Shown piece after piece: positions 51,815 to 60,164 of a stretch of DNA of 64,000 nt. Numbering within the stretch: the first letter of the stretch is position 1; each line of letters begins with the position of its first letter. The position numbers were made by a program, and so were the translations under genes. Under the pieces are notes generated by a model. The model was given only the letters and a program-made list of their open reading frames with translations. It was not told the origin of the DNA and ran no database searches. The stretch is from CAIJXB01 sp964439595 (lineage in GTDB: Bacteria; Chlamydiota; Chlamydiia; Chlamydiales; Rhabdochlamydiaceae): contig CAYTOK010000011.1 in NCBI GenBank assembly GCA_964439595.1, forward strand, positions 14,212 through 78,211. The letters run 5' to 3'.

Positions 51815-51854
51815 AGACCTTTTTGAACTTGTGCAAACAAATGCAAAAAGGTCT
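51815..51854. terminator. Bidirectional terminator between convergent genes
   Basis: AGACCTTTTTG (51815-51825) pairs with CAAAAAGGTCT (51844-51854), 11 bp with an 18-base loop, followed by an AT-rich tail. It lies 21 bp after the barrel gene's stop and 15 bp after the end of the minus-strand GT25 gene. Confidence 0.65.
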
Positions 51855-51868
51855 ATTTAACAAATTTC

Positions 51869-52810
51869 TTATCTAAGAGCTGCAGTCTTATAACCGGGAG
51901 TGCCATTATCAGTTAGTGCGTGCAAGATGTTAGTGACAAGATCATAACAAAGACTATAACGATTAATTCCTGGAGCTAAATAATTATCTAAATCATAAGG
52001 AAGATAAATTTGATGTTCTAGAGCAAAGTCTAATAGTTTTTTTATTCCAGAGCGCCTTATAATCATCGAATGGGCTCCAAACCTAGCTCCAATTTTACAA
52101 AAGTCTTCGCTGACAATCGTATTCACCGTATATTTGTCACTATACCTTTCTTCATAACTACAGTCCATATCAGGCCTTTTAGCGGCACCAGAAGCGACTA
52201 CATAGCCCCCGGAAGAGCTTCTATAATCCCTGTCCGTAAAAAGAACATCCCAATTATCTTTTCCGACAAGATCATCTAATTTAACAATTAAATCAGAAAT
52301 AGTTCTAGGGTCTTTTAAAGCAATTATATCATCTTCTAAAACCCAAATAGTCTCATATCCTGAATCCCAGGCATCTTTAAGTACAGAAATATGACTTAAG
52401 GCGCAACCAATTGTTCCATAGGCCATACAATGAACAAAATATGCTAAACCCTCTTTCTTCATAAAACCATGACTAGGAAGCCCCTCAGCTTCCAGAGGAT
52501 ATGATGTGGCAAACAAGGCTGTCATCCCATTTTGGTACTTTAAACCTACATCATTAACAACTTCTAAAGGTAGCTCCCATCCATTCACAGCAGAAAAACG
52601 ATAGGGAGAAATTCCATATGAATGTAACTCTGAAGAAGCCTGTAAAAACTTCTCCGGTCTTTGATCCAAATTGATCATATAAATAAAATCAACGCCTTCC
52701 ATACTGTGTATGGAAGACTTTCCCTCTGCCTTTTTTAAGTGGTCAAGAACCCCACCAAAAAATAAAGAAGGGCTGATTATTAACACTATAATTTTAGAAT
52801 ATAGCATCAT
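51869..52810 (-). CDS. Exported GT25-family glycosyltransferase (third paralog)
   Basis: I start at ATG 52810, which removes a low-complexity extension and gives 313 residues with a signal peptide (about 1-19). The post-signal LDHLKKAEGKSS matches the paralog at 44461. GT25 blocks are FIYMINLDQRPEKF (42-55), FSAVNGWELP (72-81), GTIGCALSHISVLKDAW (132-148) and VLEDDIIAL (157-165). It overlaps the end of the upstream gene by 17 bp and is the last gene of a three-gene operon. Acceptor unknown. Confidence 0.8.
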   Translation of the reverse strand: MMLYSKIIVLIISPSLFFGGVLDHLKKAEGKSSIHSMEGVDFIYMINLDQRPEKFLQASSELHSYGISPYRFSAVNGWELPLEVVNDVGLKYQNGMTALFATSYPLEAEGLPSHGFMKKEGLAYFVHCMAYGTIGCALSHISVLKDAWDSGYETIWVLEDDIIALKDPRTISDLIVKLDDLVGKDNWDVLFTDRDYRSSSGGYVVASGAAKRPDMDCSYEERYSDKYTVNTIVSEDFCKIGARFGAHSMIIRRSGIKKLLDFALEHQIYLPYDLDNYLAPGINRYSLCYDLVTNILHALTDNGTPGYKTAALR

Positions 52811-53336
52811 ATATCTCTTTTTTAATAAAAATAACATCATTAGATATTTTCTCAGCAGAAGATGGCAATATAACAAGGCCCCATCTACCTAGGTACTTTG
52901 TAAGAAAATCCATCTCTTTCTTCTTTTCAAGAAAAGAGTTTAATTTGATATAGAGAGTGGAAACCCTCTTTAAAATAAAAGGGTCTCTCATAACAGCTTT
53001 CCATCCCCCAAAACTAGCGTCTATCCAAAGTAAATCAACCGATAAAAAATCGTCATAGACTCCTCTAGATAAATCTTCCCAGCTAATTACGACTCCCTTA
53101 GGAAAGCGTTTATTTAAAAAAGCAAAGTAGCTCGTCTCTTTAGATGATACTATAATAAAAGGATTGTATGGTAAAAAAGAAAATAAAGAATCAAATGTTT
53201 TCTTTTCATGCAGATCCAAACTAAATGCACTTTGCTTTTTAGAAAGCAAAAGGTCTTCCTCTGCCATCACATCAAAAGCAAAGAATAAAAAAACGCAAAA
53301 AAACAGCACTTGTCGCAAAAAAATCACAAAACTCAC
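52794..53336 (-). CDS. Exported protein of unknown function, possible methyltransferase-like fragment
   Basis: The 180-residue protein has a signal peptide (about 1-25, ending VMA). The body has a Rossmann-like alternation (PFIIVSSKETSYFAFL, GVVISWEDL, DLLWIDASFGGW, LYIKLNSFLEKKK, GLVILP), recalling the second half of a SAM methyltransferase, but the glycine-rich SAM motif is absent. A FkbM-like partial fold is conceivable. Four-base overlap with the propeller gene upstream and 17-bp overlap with the GT25 gene downstream place it in the same operon. No specific role is claimed. Confidence 0.55.
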   Translation of the reverse strand: MSFVIFLRQVLFFCVFLFFAFDVMAEEDLLLSKKQSAFSLDLHEKKTFDSLFSFLPYNPFIIVSSKETSYFAFLNKRFPKGVVISWEDLSRGVYDDFLSVDLLWIDASFGGWKAVMRDPFILKRVSTLYIKLNSFLEKKKEMDFLTKYLGRWGLVILPSSAEKISNDVIFIKKEIYDAIF

Positions 53337-54523
53337 TTAACCGGCTGCATATTTTTTTTCAATCTTTCATAATCAAAGGAAATAATTTTTATATGTCCGT
53401 CATTTTCCCCACAGGACACGTGTAAAAGGGTCTTTTTTCCCCTTTCTTCTATGGCCAATCCTGCTGGATATATTATATGCTTAGTAGGATCTGATGTGTT
53501 AATATAGGAAGATTCATAAATCCCTGGAAATAAAATAGGATAGGGGGTAATTGCAGTAATCCTATAAGGGGCCTCTGCTTCAAAAGTATAAGCTCCCATC
53601 GCGTACCAAACTTTCCCATCTTCTTTAAACCAAGAATGAAAAAAAGAAATATACTCTCCATTTACAAGTCTTGCTTGAGTACCCCCGTATAAAGCACCCC
53701 AGCGACTTTCCCACTCAAAAGTTTGCTTTAAAGCCCTTTCCTTGCCGGGAAGATGTACAACTTGATTTTTTTCAGGGATTGGCAATTCTAATATTTTATG
53801 AGGGTGCATCCCATACACAAAATTAAAAACAGGCTTTCCTTCTTTTTGCGAAGCAAACGGAACCCAGTTCTTCTCTACGGGTTTAATTCGTTGATCTAGA
53901 TCAGTAATATACTCTAACTGAACTTCGGGAAAACGTAATTTACCCGTATGCATGGTCCTGCTATAAACTTCTGACTTGACCTTGTCGTTCCACACTAAAA
54001 AAAAATCGTCACCAACTCGGACTAATCGAGGATCTTCTGAAGACAAACTGCCGGTATTTATTTTTTCTACAACCCGAATAACAGAAAATTTCGAATCTAA
54101 TTCTGCATATCCAATATGGGTATAAAAAGGAAAAATCTTCCAAGGTTCTTTTGGCTCGTCATAGCGAAAAACAAGGTGATACCCCCCTTGATCATTTTCT
54201 AAAATAGACCCGTTATAGGGAGCGAAAATCGAATCAATAGCAAGAGTTCTTACTTTTTTTACAACTCCAAGTCTTTCTGAACAGGGAATATGCATAAGCT
54301 TTTTAGGCAAAACAACAGAACTCTTACCTAAAAACTGTGTAACCTCTTTTAAAGTAGCGGCTGCACCTGTTAAAGCTAATATCTCTGAATTTTGTCTCTT
54401 TGCTATAAATCTCTCCATTTTCGCAACGCGATCCACTTTTCTCCACAGAATAACTGTTGGCAGCGCTATGCAAATAAAAAGAGAACCAAACACAAACCAA
54501 AGCTTTTTTTTCGTAAAATTCAT
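53333..54523 (-). CDS. Membrane-anchored five-bladed propeller, GH130-like
   Basis: The 396-residue protein has an N-terminal hydrophobic anchor (about 8-27). The domain from about 90 on carries the propeller signatures of GH130 phosphorylases and related glycosyl-transferring propellers: EDPRLVRVGDDFFLVWND, GALYGGTQARLVNGEYISFFHS and, near the end, YPAGLAIEERGKKTLLHVSCGENDGHIKI. The EDPR Glu/Asp and the GENDGHI His/Asp are in the usual active-site positions. GH130 enzymes phosphorolyse or transfer beta-mannosides; here the enzyme would act on the same exported glycan as the GT25 proteins. It is the first gene of the operon. Confidence 0.7.
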   Translation of the reverse strand: MNFTKKKLWFVFGSLFICIALPTVILWRKVDRVAKMERFIAKRQNSEILALTGAAATLKEVTQFLGKSSVVLPKKLMHIPCSERLGVVKKVRTLAIDSIFAPYNGSILENDQGGYHLVFRYDEPKEPWKIFPFYTHIGYAELDSKFSVIRVVEKINTGSLSSEDPRLVRVGDDFFLVWNDKVKSEVYSRTMHTGKLRFPEVQLEYITDLDQRIKPVEKNWVPFASQKEGKPVFNFVYGMHPHKILELPIPEKNQVVHLPGKERALKQTFEWESRWGALYGGTQARLVNGEYISFFHSWFKEDGKVWYAMGAYTFEAEAPYRITAITPYPILFPGIYESSYINTSDPTKHIIYPAGLAIEERGKKTLLHVSCGENDGHIKIISFDYERLKKNMQPVK

Positions 54524-54700
54524 CCCATTGACAGTGCGGTAATCTTACTCTTATAAAAAGAAAGAACGCACAGCTCCCATATTAAATTTAAAAAGGCTAT
54601 AAAAATATAACCGAGCCATAAAAACACTAAACTTTATTAAAAGCACTCTTTTCCTGTCAAGAAAAAGACCCTCTATAATAAAAACTACAAAATCAATATC

Positions 54701-55369
54701 TTACTTTTTTATCCAAATAGCCCATTCATTTTCGACATCTTGAACTGTCTCTATTCTTTGACAATGTTCATCAAGCCAATCTGTCGCCTTACTTGTTGTA
54801 CCCCAAGTAATATCATCAAAAATAATAATTCCTCCTCTGCGAACTAAAGGAACCCACTTAAGAGCATCAAAATAGGAAGCTTCCTCTGAGTGGTTTCCAT
54901 CAATATGCAATATATCAATATCATTAATCAACGGAGCATCAGCGGAAGTAGCCTGTATTAATTTCACATAATGATTTAATTGAAACTGTTTAATTTTAGC
55001 TTGTAATCCATTTAGAATGGCTTGATGATCAAGAGATCCCCACCATTCCTTATTAGCTCCATCCATGCCTTCTGCAGAAGCCTGACAGCTCCATGGATCA
55101 ATCCCATAAACGACTCCCGACCCATTAGCCTTTAAGGCATAGGCCATAGGAATTAAAGACTTTCCACCAAAAACTCCAATCTCCACGATAACCTGTGGGC
55201 TCATCGCCCAAACAAAATCCATTAGTTTAGAAGCTTTCCCTTCAGAGCACCACCCCTCCAAATAACGCATAGAATTCAAAGCTATTTCTCTGTATTTTTT
55301 CTGTGTTTTCTCTGCTCGAACTGATTTTATCACATACTCATAGTGTGATGGCGGCGGCACATACTCCAT
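54701..55369 (-). CDS. Methyltransf_24-type SAM methyltransferase without signal peptide
   Basis: The 222-residue protein shares the methyltransferase core with the exported copies at 42959 and 43721: YLEGWCSEGKASKLMDFV, VIVEIGVFGGKSLIPMA, VYGIDPWSCQASAEG, DILHIDGNHSEEASYFDALKW and VRRGGIIIFDDITW. It lacks a leader and begins MEYVPPPSHYEYV, so it should be cytoplasmic. The sharper motifs suggest this is the parental form and the exported ones are derivatives. It is transcribed alone; a 177-bp AT-rich gap separates it from the propeller operon. The methyl acceptor is unknown. Confidence 0.8.
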   Translation of the reverse strand: MEYVPPPSHYEYVIKSVRAEKTQKKYREIALNSMRYLEGWCSEGKASKLMDFVWAMSPQVIVEIGVFGGKSLIPMAYALKANGSGVVYGIDPWSCQASAEGMDGANKEWWGSLDHQAILNGLQAKIKQFQLNHYVKLIQATSADAPLINDIDILHIDGNHSEEASYFDALKWVPLVRRGGIIIFDDITWGTTSKATDWLDEHCQRIETVQDVENEWAIWIKK

Positions 55370-55488
55370 AAAAACTCCTTTATAATAATTTCATCTCTAA
55401 AACATAAAAGATTGTGGGAATATTCATCTAAAAAAACAATAAAAAAAGAAAAATTGCAAAAAAACCAAATCTCTTTTAGAGTAAAGGC

Positions 55489-56064
55489 ATGGATACTCGC
55501 ACCCCCTCCTCTTTGGAAGAACTTCTACAAACCGCAGAAAACGCTATAAAACCGCCAGAAGATCCAATTGGAGGTATCCCTAAGCAAAAACTAGCACCTT
55601 GGATACGTAAAACAATACAGTATCTTTTTTTCCCTTTCCTCCACCTAGAACTGTTGATGGAGAAAATCGCAAAAAAAATTATCCCCCCTCCTTTTAAACA
55701 AGTCGGAACGTGTAAACGAAGAGGAAACTGCTGTCACTATATTCTTTTTCCAGAAACAAGTGGTATTATAAAAAAAATATTCCTTTTTTGGAATACCGAA
55801 GTCCATGGTTTCTTCCCAAGGACTAATTTAAGCTATACCCATGAAGGTAAAAAAGTGCATGTAATGGGCTGCCGCCATTTAAAACAAGACGGCAGCTGCG
55901 CAAATTATCTTTTCAGACCCAAAGTATGCAGAAGCTGGCCTCTAATTTCTTGTTTTGGCTATCCTAAAATCTTAAAAGGCTGTGGATATCACGCTAAACT
56001 AAGAAAAAACGCTAAAAAAAAATATCCCGGCCTTCATATTTTAGAAGACGACAATTTACTTTGA
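55489..56064 (+). CDS. YkgJ-family cysteine-cluster protein
   Basis: The 191-residue cytoplasmic protein carries the metal-binding cluster of the YkgJ/CxxCxxCC family: C75, C81 and C82 (GTCKRRGNCC), then GCRHLKQDGSCANY, FRPKVCRSWPL and GCGYHAK, all typical positions. The family coordinates zinc or an Fe-S cluster; its role is not established in most bacteria. An N-terminal 70-residue extension (TPSSLEELLQTAENAIKPP) is not part of the core. Its last 31 bases overlap the end of the convergent peptidase gene. Confidence 0.82.
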   Translation: MDTRTPSSLEELLQTAENAIKPPEDPIGGIPKQKLAPWIRKTIQYLFFPFLHLELLMEKIAKKIIPPPFKQVGTCKRRGNCCHYILFPETSGIIKKIFLFWNTEVHGFFPRTNLSYTHEGKKVHVMGCRHLKQDGSCANYLFRPKVCRSWPLISCFGYPKILKGCGYHAKLRKNAKKKYPGLHILEDDNLL

Positions 56065-57893
56065 TAAAAACTGAGTTCCACCTCTAAACATTTCTGTATA
56101 GTAGAAGCGAATCTAAATCCATGACCCTCTTCTGGAAAAACAATAAGTTCTCCTTCTTTTAGCTCTTTAAGCAAGCTCTCCGCCTGTATTAAAGGAACTA
56201 CTACATCAGCAGATCCATGTAAAAACAAAACAGGACAAGTGATTTTTTCAGGATGCGTTACAGGTGATCTTTGCACACACTGCTCCTTACTCCCTACCAA
56301 AAAATCCAAATAATACTTCTCAAACTTATGAGTATCTTGCATTAAAGAAGAAAGGTTTGCTACACCATAGACACTAACACACCCTTTAATTCCTCCCGAC
56401 ATTGCCATAGAAAGCGCTGTAAATCCTCCACTACTATGACCTTTAACAAAAACACCTTCAGAAGACACTCTTCCACTTGCGACAAGACACTCTGCAGCAT
56501 CCAGACAATCTTGCACATCTAATATCCCCCACAGATTTCGAAGCGCTTCTCTATACTTCTTGCCAAATCCCGTACTCCCTCTATAATTTACATCTAAAAA
56601 ACCAAATCCACGACTGGTCCAAAACTGCACATCTAAACTAAACAACATATAAGCCTGGGCGGTAGGCCCTCCATGACATTTTATAATCACTGGCGGTTTA
56701 TTTCCTTCAGTAACACTATACATTGGGTTCTTGGGCGGATAATAAAAGCTAAAAATAGCTTCTTTATCACAAGAAGAATAAGAGATCATCTTTTCCGGCA
56801 AAGATATATAAGATTTCAATGCTTCACTGCAAACAAAACTCTCCCGAATCTTTACACACTCTAGTGTTTCTAAATTAAGCCGTACAACTGCAAGAGGGTC
56901 TGCGGAAGAACCCCCAATAAAATACGCATTACCTACACCCTGAACATCTACCGTTCTAATCGTTGTATAAGGAAGACTTAATGGATAAAACTCTCTACCT
57001 TCAAGGATAATAATACCCATATAGTCCACAGCTTCTTTGGTAAAAACACAAAGAAGCGACCTCTTACCGTGGAAGGAACATAAAGAAAAGTTCTTCCTTC
57101 CTAGGACCCATAATGCAGAAGCAAAGTCGGCATCTTGCATCCAAAGAGCCTCGACCTTCTCTAAGTCCCACATATAGAGATTCCAAAAACCACTTCGATC
57201 CGAAGCAAATACTATTTCACCAGGGCCCGTCCAAATAAACTGACAAACAGACTCCTCTAATGATCCTTGAGTATACAGCTTTTCAATCCCTTTTTCTACA
57301 CTCCAATTAGCAACTGTTAAAGTACAAGACTCCCATGGCATATAAGGAAATTCCCAGGAAAGAAAAGCAATCTTTTTTCCATCAGGACTGAACTGACAAG
57401 AAGCATAAAATGGTTTGCCCCTTTCTAAAACCGTAAGATGGCCACTTGCAATATCAATAGCTACAAGATAGTTTTCTGGATCTCCTGGTAGTGAGTGATC
57501 TTCACAAACAGAAAGCACAGTTTTACCGTCTGGTGATACCGTAAAATCGGCAAAACGCTTAGAGGAGTCTTGGACAAGACTCCGGATCTCCCCTTCTAGG
57601 TTTTTATAATAAATACCTTGACTAGAGGTTGCAAAAATTAACCCATTTTTAAAAACAGTAAATGATCCTCCCCCATACTCGTGAATCCTTGACTGCGCAC
57701 TAAATCCTGGGCACTCCTCTTTAATACCCTTAAGAGGATCAAAGCTCATAAGAGCGCTTCTGCCTTTTTCTTGAGCCCTTGATTCTGTCCAAAACACCCC
57801 TTCCGCAAAAGTCAGGAGCTCCTGAAAATTTAAAGGAGGATTTGCAAACATCTCTACTCCAATGATAGACTCCCAAAAACCACACTGCTTCAA
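56034..57893 (-). CDS. S9-family (prolyl oligopeptidase-type) peptidase
   Basis: The 619-residue protein starts at a TTG (57893) with AAGGAGGG just upstream; the encoded CGFWESIIGVEM segment aligns with the conserved N terminus of this peptidase group, so the TTG is preferred to ATG 57851. Residues about 30-370 form a WD-like propeller. The alpha/beta-hydrolase domain holds the triad Ser487 in GHSSGG, Asp563 in HGSADVVVPL and His591 in EEGHGF; KCHGGPTAQAY is the oxyanion region. It cleaves small peptides in the cytoplasm. It lies 14 bp after pgeF in the same operon. Confidence 0.88.
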   Translation of the reverse strand: MKQCGFWESIIGVEMFANPPLNFQELLTFAEGVFWTESRAQEKGRSALMSFDPLKGIKEECPGFSAQSRIHEYGGGSFTVFKNGLIFATSSQGIYYKNLEGEIRSLVQDSSKRFADFTVSPDGKTVLSVCEDHSLPGDPENYLVAIDIASGHLTVLERGKPFYASCQFSPDGKKIAFLSWEFPYMPWESCTLTVANWSVEKGIEKLYTQGSLEESVCQFIWTGPGEIVFASDRSGFWNLYMWDLEKVEALWMQDADFASALWVLGRKNFSLCSFHGKRSLLCVFTKEAVDYMGIIILEGREFYPLSLPYTTIRTVDVQGVGNAYFIGGSSADPLAVVRLNLETLECVKIRESFVCSEALKSYISLPEKMISYSSCDKEAIFSFYYPPKNPMYSVTEGNKPPVIIKCHGGPTAQAYMLFSLDVQFWTSRGFGFLDVNYRGSTGFGKKYREALRNLWGILDVQDCLDAAECLVASGRVSSEGVFVKGHSSGGFTALSMAMSGGIKGCVSVYGVANLSSLMQDTHKFEKYYLDFLVGSKEQCVQRSPVTHPEKITCPVLFLHGSADVVVPLIQAESLLKELKEGELIVFPEEGHGFRFASTIQKCLEVELSFYQSKLSSSKI

Positions 57894-57897
57894 AGCT

Positions 57898-57905
57898 CCC
57901 TCCTT
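57898..57905 (-). promoter_or_regulatory. Strong ribosome binding site supporting a TTG start
   Basis: On the minus strand AAGGAGGG, a near-perfect anti-16S match, lies four bases before the TTG at 57893 and partly overlaps the end of pgeF. Its strength compensates for the weak start codon and supports 57893 over the later ATG. Confidence 0.7.
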
Positions 57906-57906
57906 T

Positions 57907-58650
57907 TCAGTTTAGCTGCGCTACTGTAGCATGTCTTCCCGTGATTTTATCTCTACGATAAGAAAAATAATTTCTCCCATCTTGATAAGTACAAATAGAA
58001 GCCAATTCAATATGACACGGCAAAATCCCTGCTTGTTTTAGCTGAAACCGGCTAATTTCCCAAAAATCAAATAAATATCCATCGCCTCGAAAATCTTGAA
58101 AAGACGGCGGTAATTCTTTTTCAAAATGGATAAACTCCGCTGCTAGGGGACCTAAACTTGGAGAAATACACACTAAGATATTAGCGGAATTGGATCCTTT
58201 TGCCTTAAAAAGATCTACCGTCTTTTCATATATATTTTGCACACTGCCTCTCCACCCGCAGTGTATATTTGCTAAAATGTTCTGAATTGGATCATAAAAA
58301 ATAGCCGCTTGACAGTCCGCATGTTGAATCGCAAGAGCTTTGCCTTTTTCCTTTGTGATTAACCCGTCACAGGTATCCACACGAGCTTCCTGCGCTTTTA
58401 CCTCGGCAATTTCAACGCCATGAACCTGCTGTCCAAAGATTAACTTATTTGATCCAAATACCTGGTTAATAAGAGCTCTATTTTGTGTAACAAATTCAAA
58501 AGAATCGCCTACTGAAGCTCCCACATTTAAACTAGAAAAGGCCCCTTGGCTTACTCCTCCATGTCTTAAAAAAATTCCATGAGATACAGGAAGTCCTTGT
58601 AAAAGCTCAAATTCAAGCCATTCTATCTCACAATCTTTTCTATGAATCAT
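57907..58650 (-). CDS. pgeF: PgeF/YfiH, peptidoglycan editing factor (multicopper polyphenol oxidase family)
   Basis: The 247-residue cytoplasmic protein belongs to the Cu-oxidase_4 (DUF152/YfiH) family. Core motifs are FGQQVHGVEI, CDGLITKEKGKALAIQHADC (HxDC zinc site with the earlier His) and ANIHCGWRGSVQ, in the right order. In E. coli this family removes UDP-MurNAc carrying L-Ser instead of L-Ala, keeping peptidoglycan precursor composition correct. AAGGGGG precedes the ATG. It lies between a Nudix hydrolase and an S9 peptidase. Its presence implies precursor synthesis, in line with the reduced peptidoglycan of Chlamydiae. Confidence 0.88.
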   Translation of the reverse strand: MIHRKDCEIEWLEFELLQGLPVSHGIFLRHGGVSQGAFSSLNVGASVGDSFEFVTQNRALINQVFGSNKLIFGQQVHGVEIAEVKAQEARVDTCDGLITKEKGKALAIQHADCQAAIFYDPIQNILANIHCGWRGSVQNIYEKTVDLFKAKGSNSANILVCISPSLGPLAAEFIHFEKELPPSFQDFRGDGYLFDFWEISRFQLKQAGILPCHIELASICTYQDGRNYFSYRRDKITGRHATVAQLN

Positions 58651-58721
58651 TATTTCCCCCTTATGAGAACCAAGGTAACAGATATATTTCTTCTTCTAAA
58701 AAACAAATCTTCGTTCTGTTT

Positions 58722-59219
58722 TTACATATTATACGCAAAAGAAAAAGCTTCCAACTGTCCTTCCAAAAGAGGGAGATCATTCAGCTCTGCGATAGGCTGC
58801 CAAATAAAAGCAGCATGCTCTTCCTTATTTAAAGTGATCCTTGGCACGCACTCTAGTCTCCATCGAAATAAATGTAGCTTGTATTGCACAATAGAATTTT
58901 CCGCATACAGCTTTCCAATATAGTAAATTTTTTCTAGAGAAGGAGTAAGCTGTAACTCCTCTTTAATTTCACGCAATAGTCCATTTAAGGGAGATTCTGT
59001 GCCTTCTAACTTCCCTCCTGGGATTCCCCAGGTACCGGGAGCTACTTTATGGGAGGCCCTTTGCAAAAGAAGAATCTTATCTTCCCATTCCATAAAAACT
59101 GTACTCACTTCTAACTTCGAGTGAAAAGTAATTGGCTTTTTTTGATGCAGTTGGGTCATTGATTTACGATATAAATTTTGTTTTCCAGAAACCTTATTTT
59201 GATAAGAAAATTCTAACAT
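58722..59219 (-). CDS. Nudix hydrolase
   Basis: The 165-residue protein carries a complete Nudix box GGKLEGTESPLNGLLREIKEEL (broken here into GGKLEGTES and LLREIKEELQL), fitting GX5EX7REUXEEXGU. The preceding KILLLQRASHKVAPGTWGIP is the usual strand-turn. It likely hydrolyses a nucleoside diphosphate derivative; substrate cannot be told. The first 20 residues are poorly conserved and an internal ATG (59159) lacks a ribosome site, so the longer start is kept with reservation. It is the first gene of the Nudix-pgeF-S9 unit. Confidence 0.85.
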   Translation of the reverse strand: MLEFSYQNKVSGKQNLYRKSMTQLHQKKPITFHSKLEVSTVFMEWEDKILLLQRASHKVAPGTWGIPGGKLEGTESPLNGLLREIKEELQLTPSLEKIYYIGKLYAENSIVQYKLHLFRWRLECVPRITLNKEEHAAFIWQPIAELNDLPLLEGQLEAFSFAYNM

Positions 59220-59379
59220 AAAGCTAGTAATTTTTCTATCACCTTTTCTCTACAAAAAGCTCAATAAGGCGCCTCCAAGAATTGCAGCTAAGATATCTTT
59301 TTATTTTTCTTAAGAGTCTTGCGCTAACAGAATTTGTTTGTTATGTTCTCTTTAAAAACAGACTAAATAAAGAGGCTCT

Positions 59380-60156
59380 ATGACACAAATCACCTTAAAA
59401 ACCGTGCTTTTTTTGGGAATCCTTAAAACAACAACCGCTTTTTCTTCTGAGATACAGAAAAATCCTCCTTACTCAAAAATATATCTAGGACCCCAGGTAT
59501 ATTCTGTTAAAACAGCGATTCGAGATGTCTCACACTTTCACGGAACACTCTCAGGAGCAAGCTTAGGCTATGTGTATACAAAAGCTAATAGCCTTTATGC
59601 TAAAGCATTTGTAAATTGGGCACTTGGAAGCATTCGAAGCTCAGGTCACCCCAGTCGTTTTCTCCATGATGAAACTGTGGAAGGACAACTAGGTTATACG
59701 TGGGCCTTCAAGCACATGCAACTATCTCCTTTTATTGGATATGGCTTCCACTATCTGATTGAACACCGTAAAAAAAGTCCTGAATATGCTTCTTTACAAT
59801 TCTCCTATGAGAACTACTACCTTCCTCTTGGAATAATCTGGAAATATTTTTTTTACAAACAATGCAATATCGGGTTATCTATTTCTCAAAGATATGATGT
59901 TAGTCCTTCTGTAAAAGTCTCAGACCTTAAAGGGGTTTCTTGGAGCTTAGATCATACTACAGGAACTCGGCTCTCTATTCCTATAGAAGGGGTAATCGAA
60001 AATAAAGTGCAATGGGGCTTTTGTTTGGAGCCTTTCTGGCAAGAATATCAATTAGGAAAATCAAAGGCTATTTCCTCTTTAGGAGAGCCACTCGGGATTA
60101 CGTCCCAAACATTTCATGAATGGGGAGGAGAGCTTTCTTTAAACGTATGGTTCTAA
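59380..60156 (+). CDS. Outer membrane beta-barrel protein
   Basis: The 258-residue protein has a signal peptide (about 1-22, ending TAFSS) and alternating strands through to SLNVWF, a canonical barrel C terminus. Repeated aromatic strand ends include GYVYTKANSLYAKAFVNWAL, LSPFIGYGFHYLI and YLPLGIIWKYFF. No family is recognised; it is distinct from the Lpg1974 porins and from the barrels at 31649 and 50948. It is converging on the next gene with an 8-bp gap and no hairpin. Function unknown. Confidence 0.7.
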   Translation: MTQITLKTVLFLGILKTTTAFSSEIQKNPPYSKIYLGPQVYSVKTAIRDVSHFHGTLSGASLGYVYTKANSLYAKAFVNWALGSIRSSGHPSRFLHDETVEGQLGYTWAFKHMQLSPFIGYGFHYLIEHRKKSPEYASLQFSYENYYLPLGIIWKYFFYKQCNIGLSISQRYDVSPSVKVSDLKGVSWSLDHTTGTRLSIPIEGVIENKVQWGFCLEPFWQEYQLGKSKAISSLGEPLGITSQTFHEWGGELSLNVWF

Positions 60157-60164
60157 CTAGCCTA

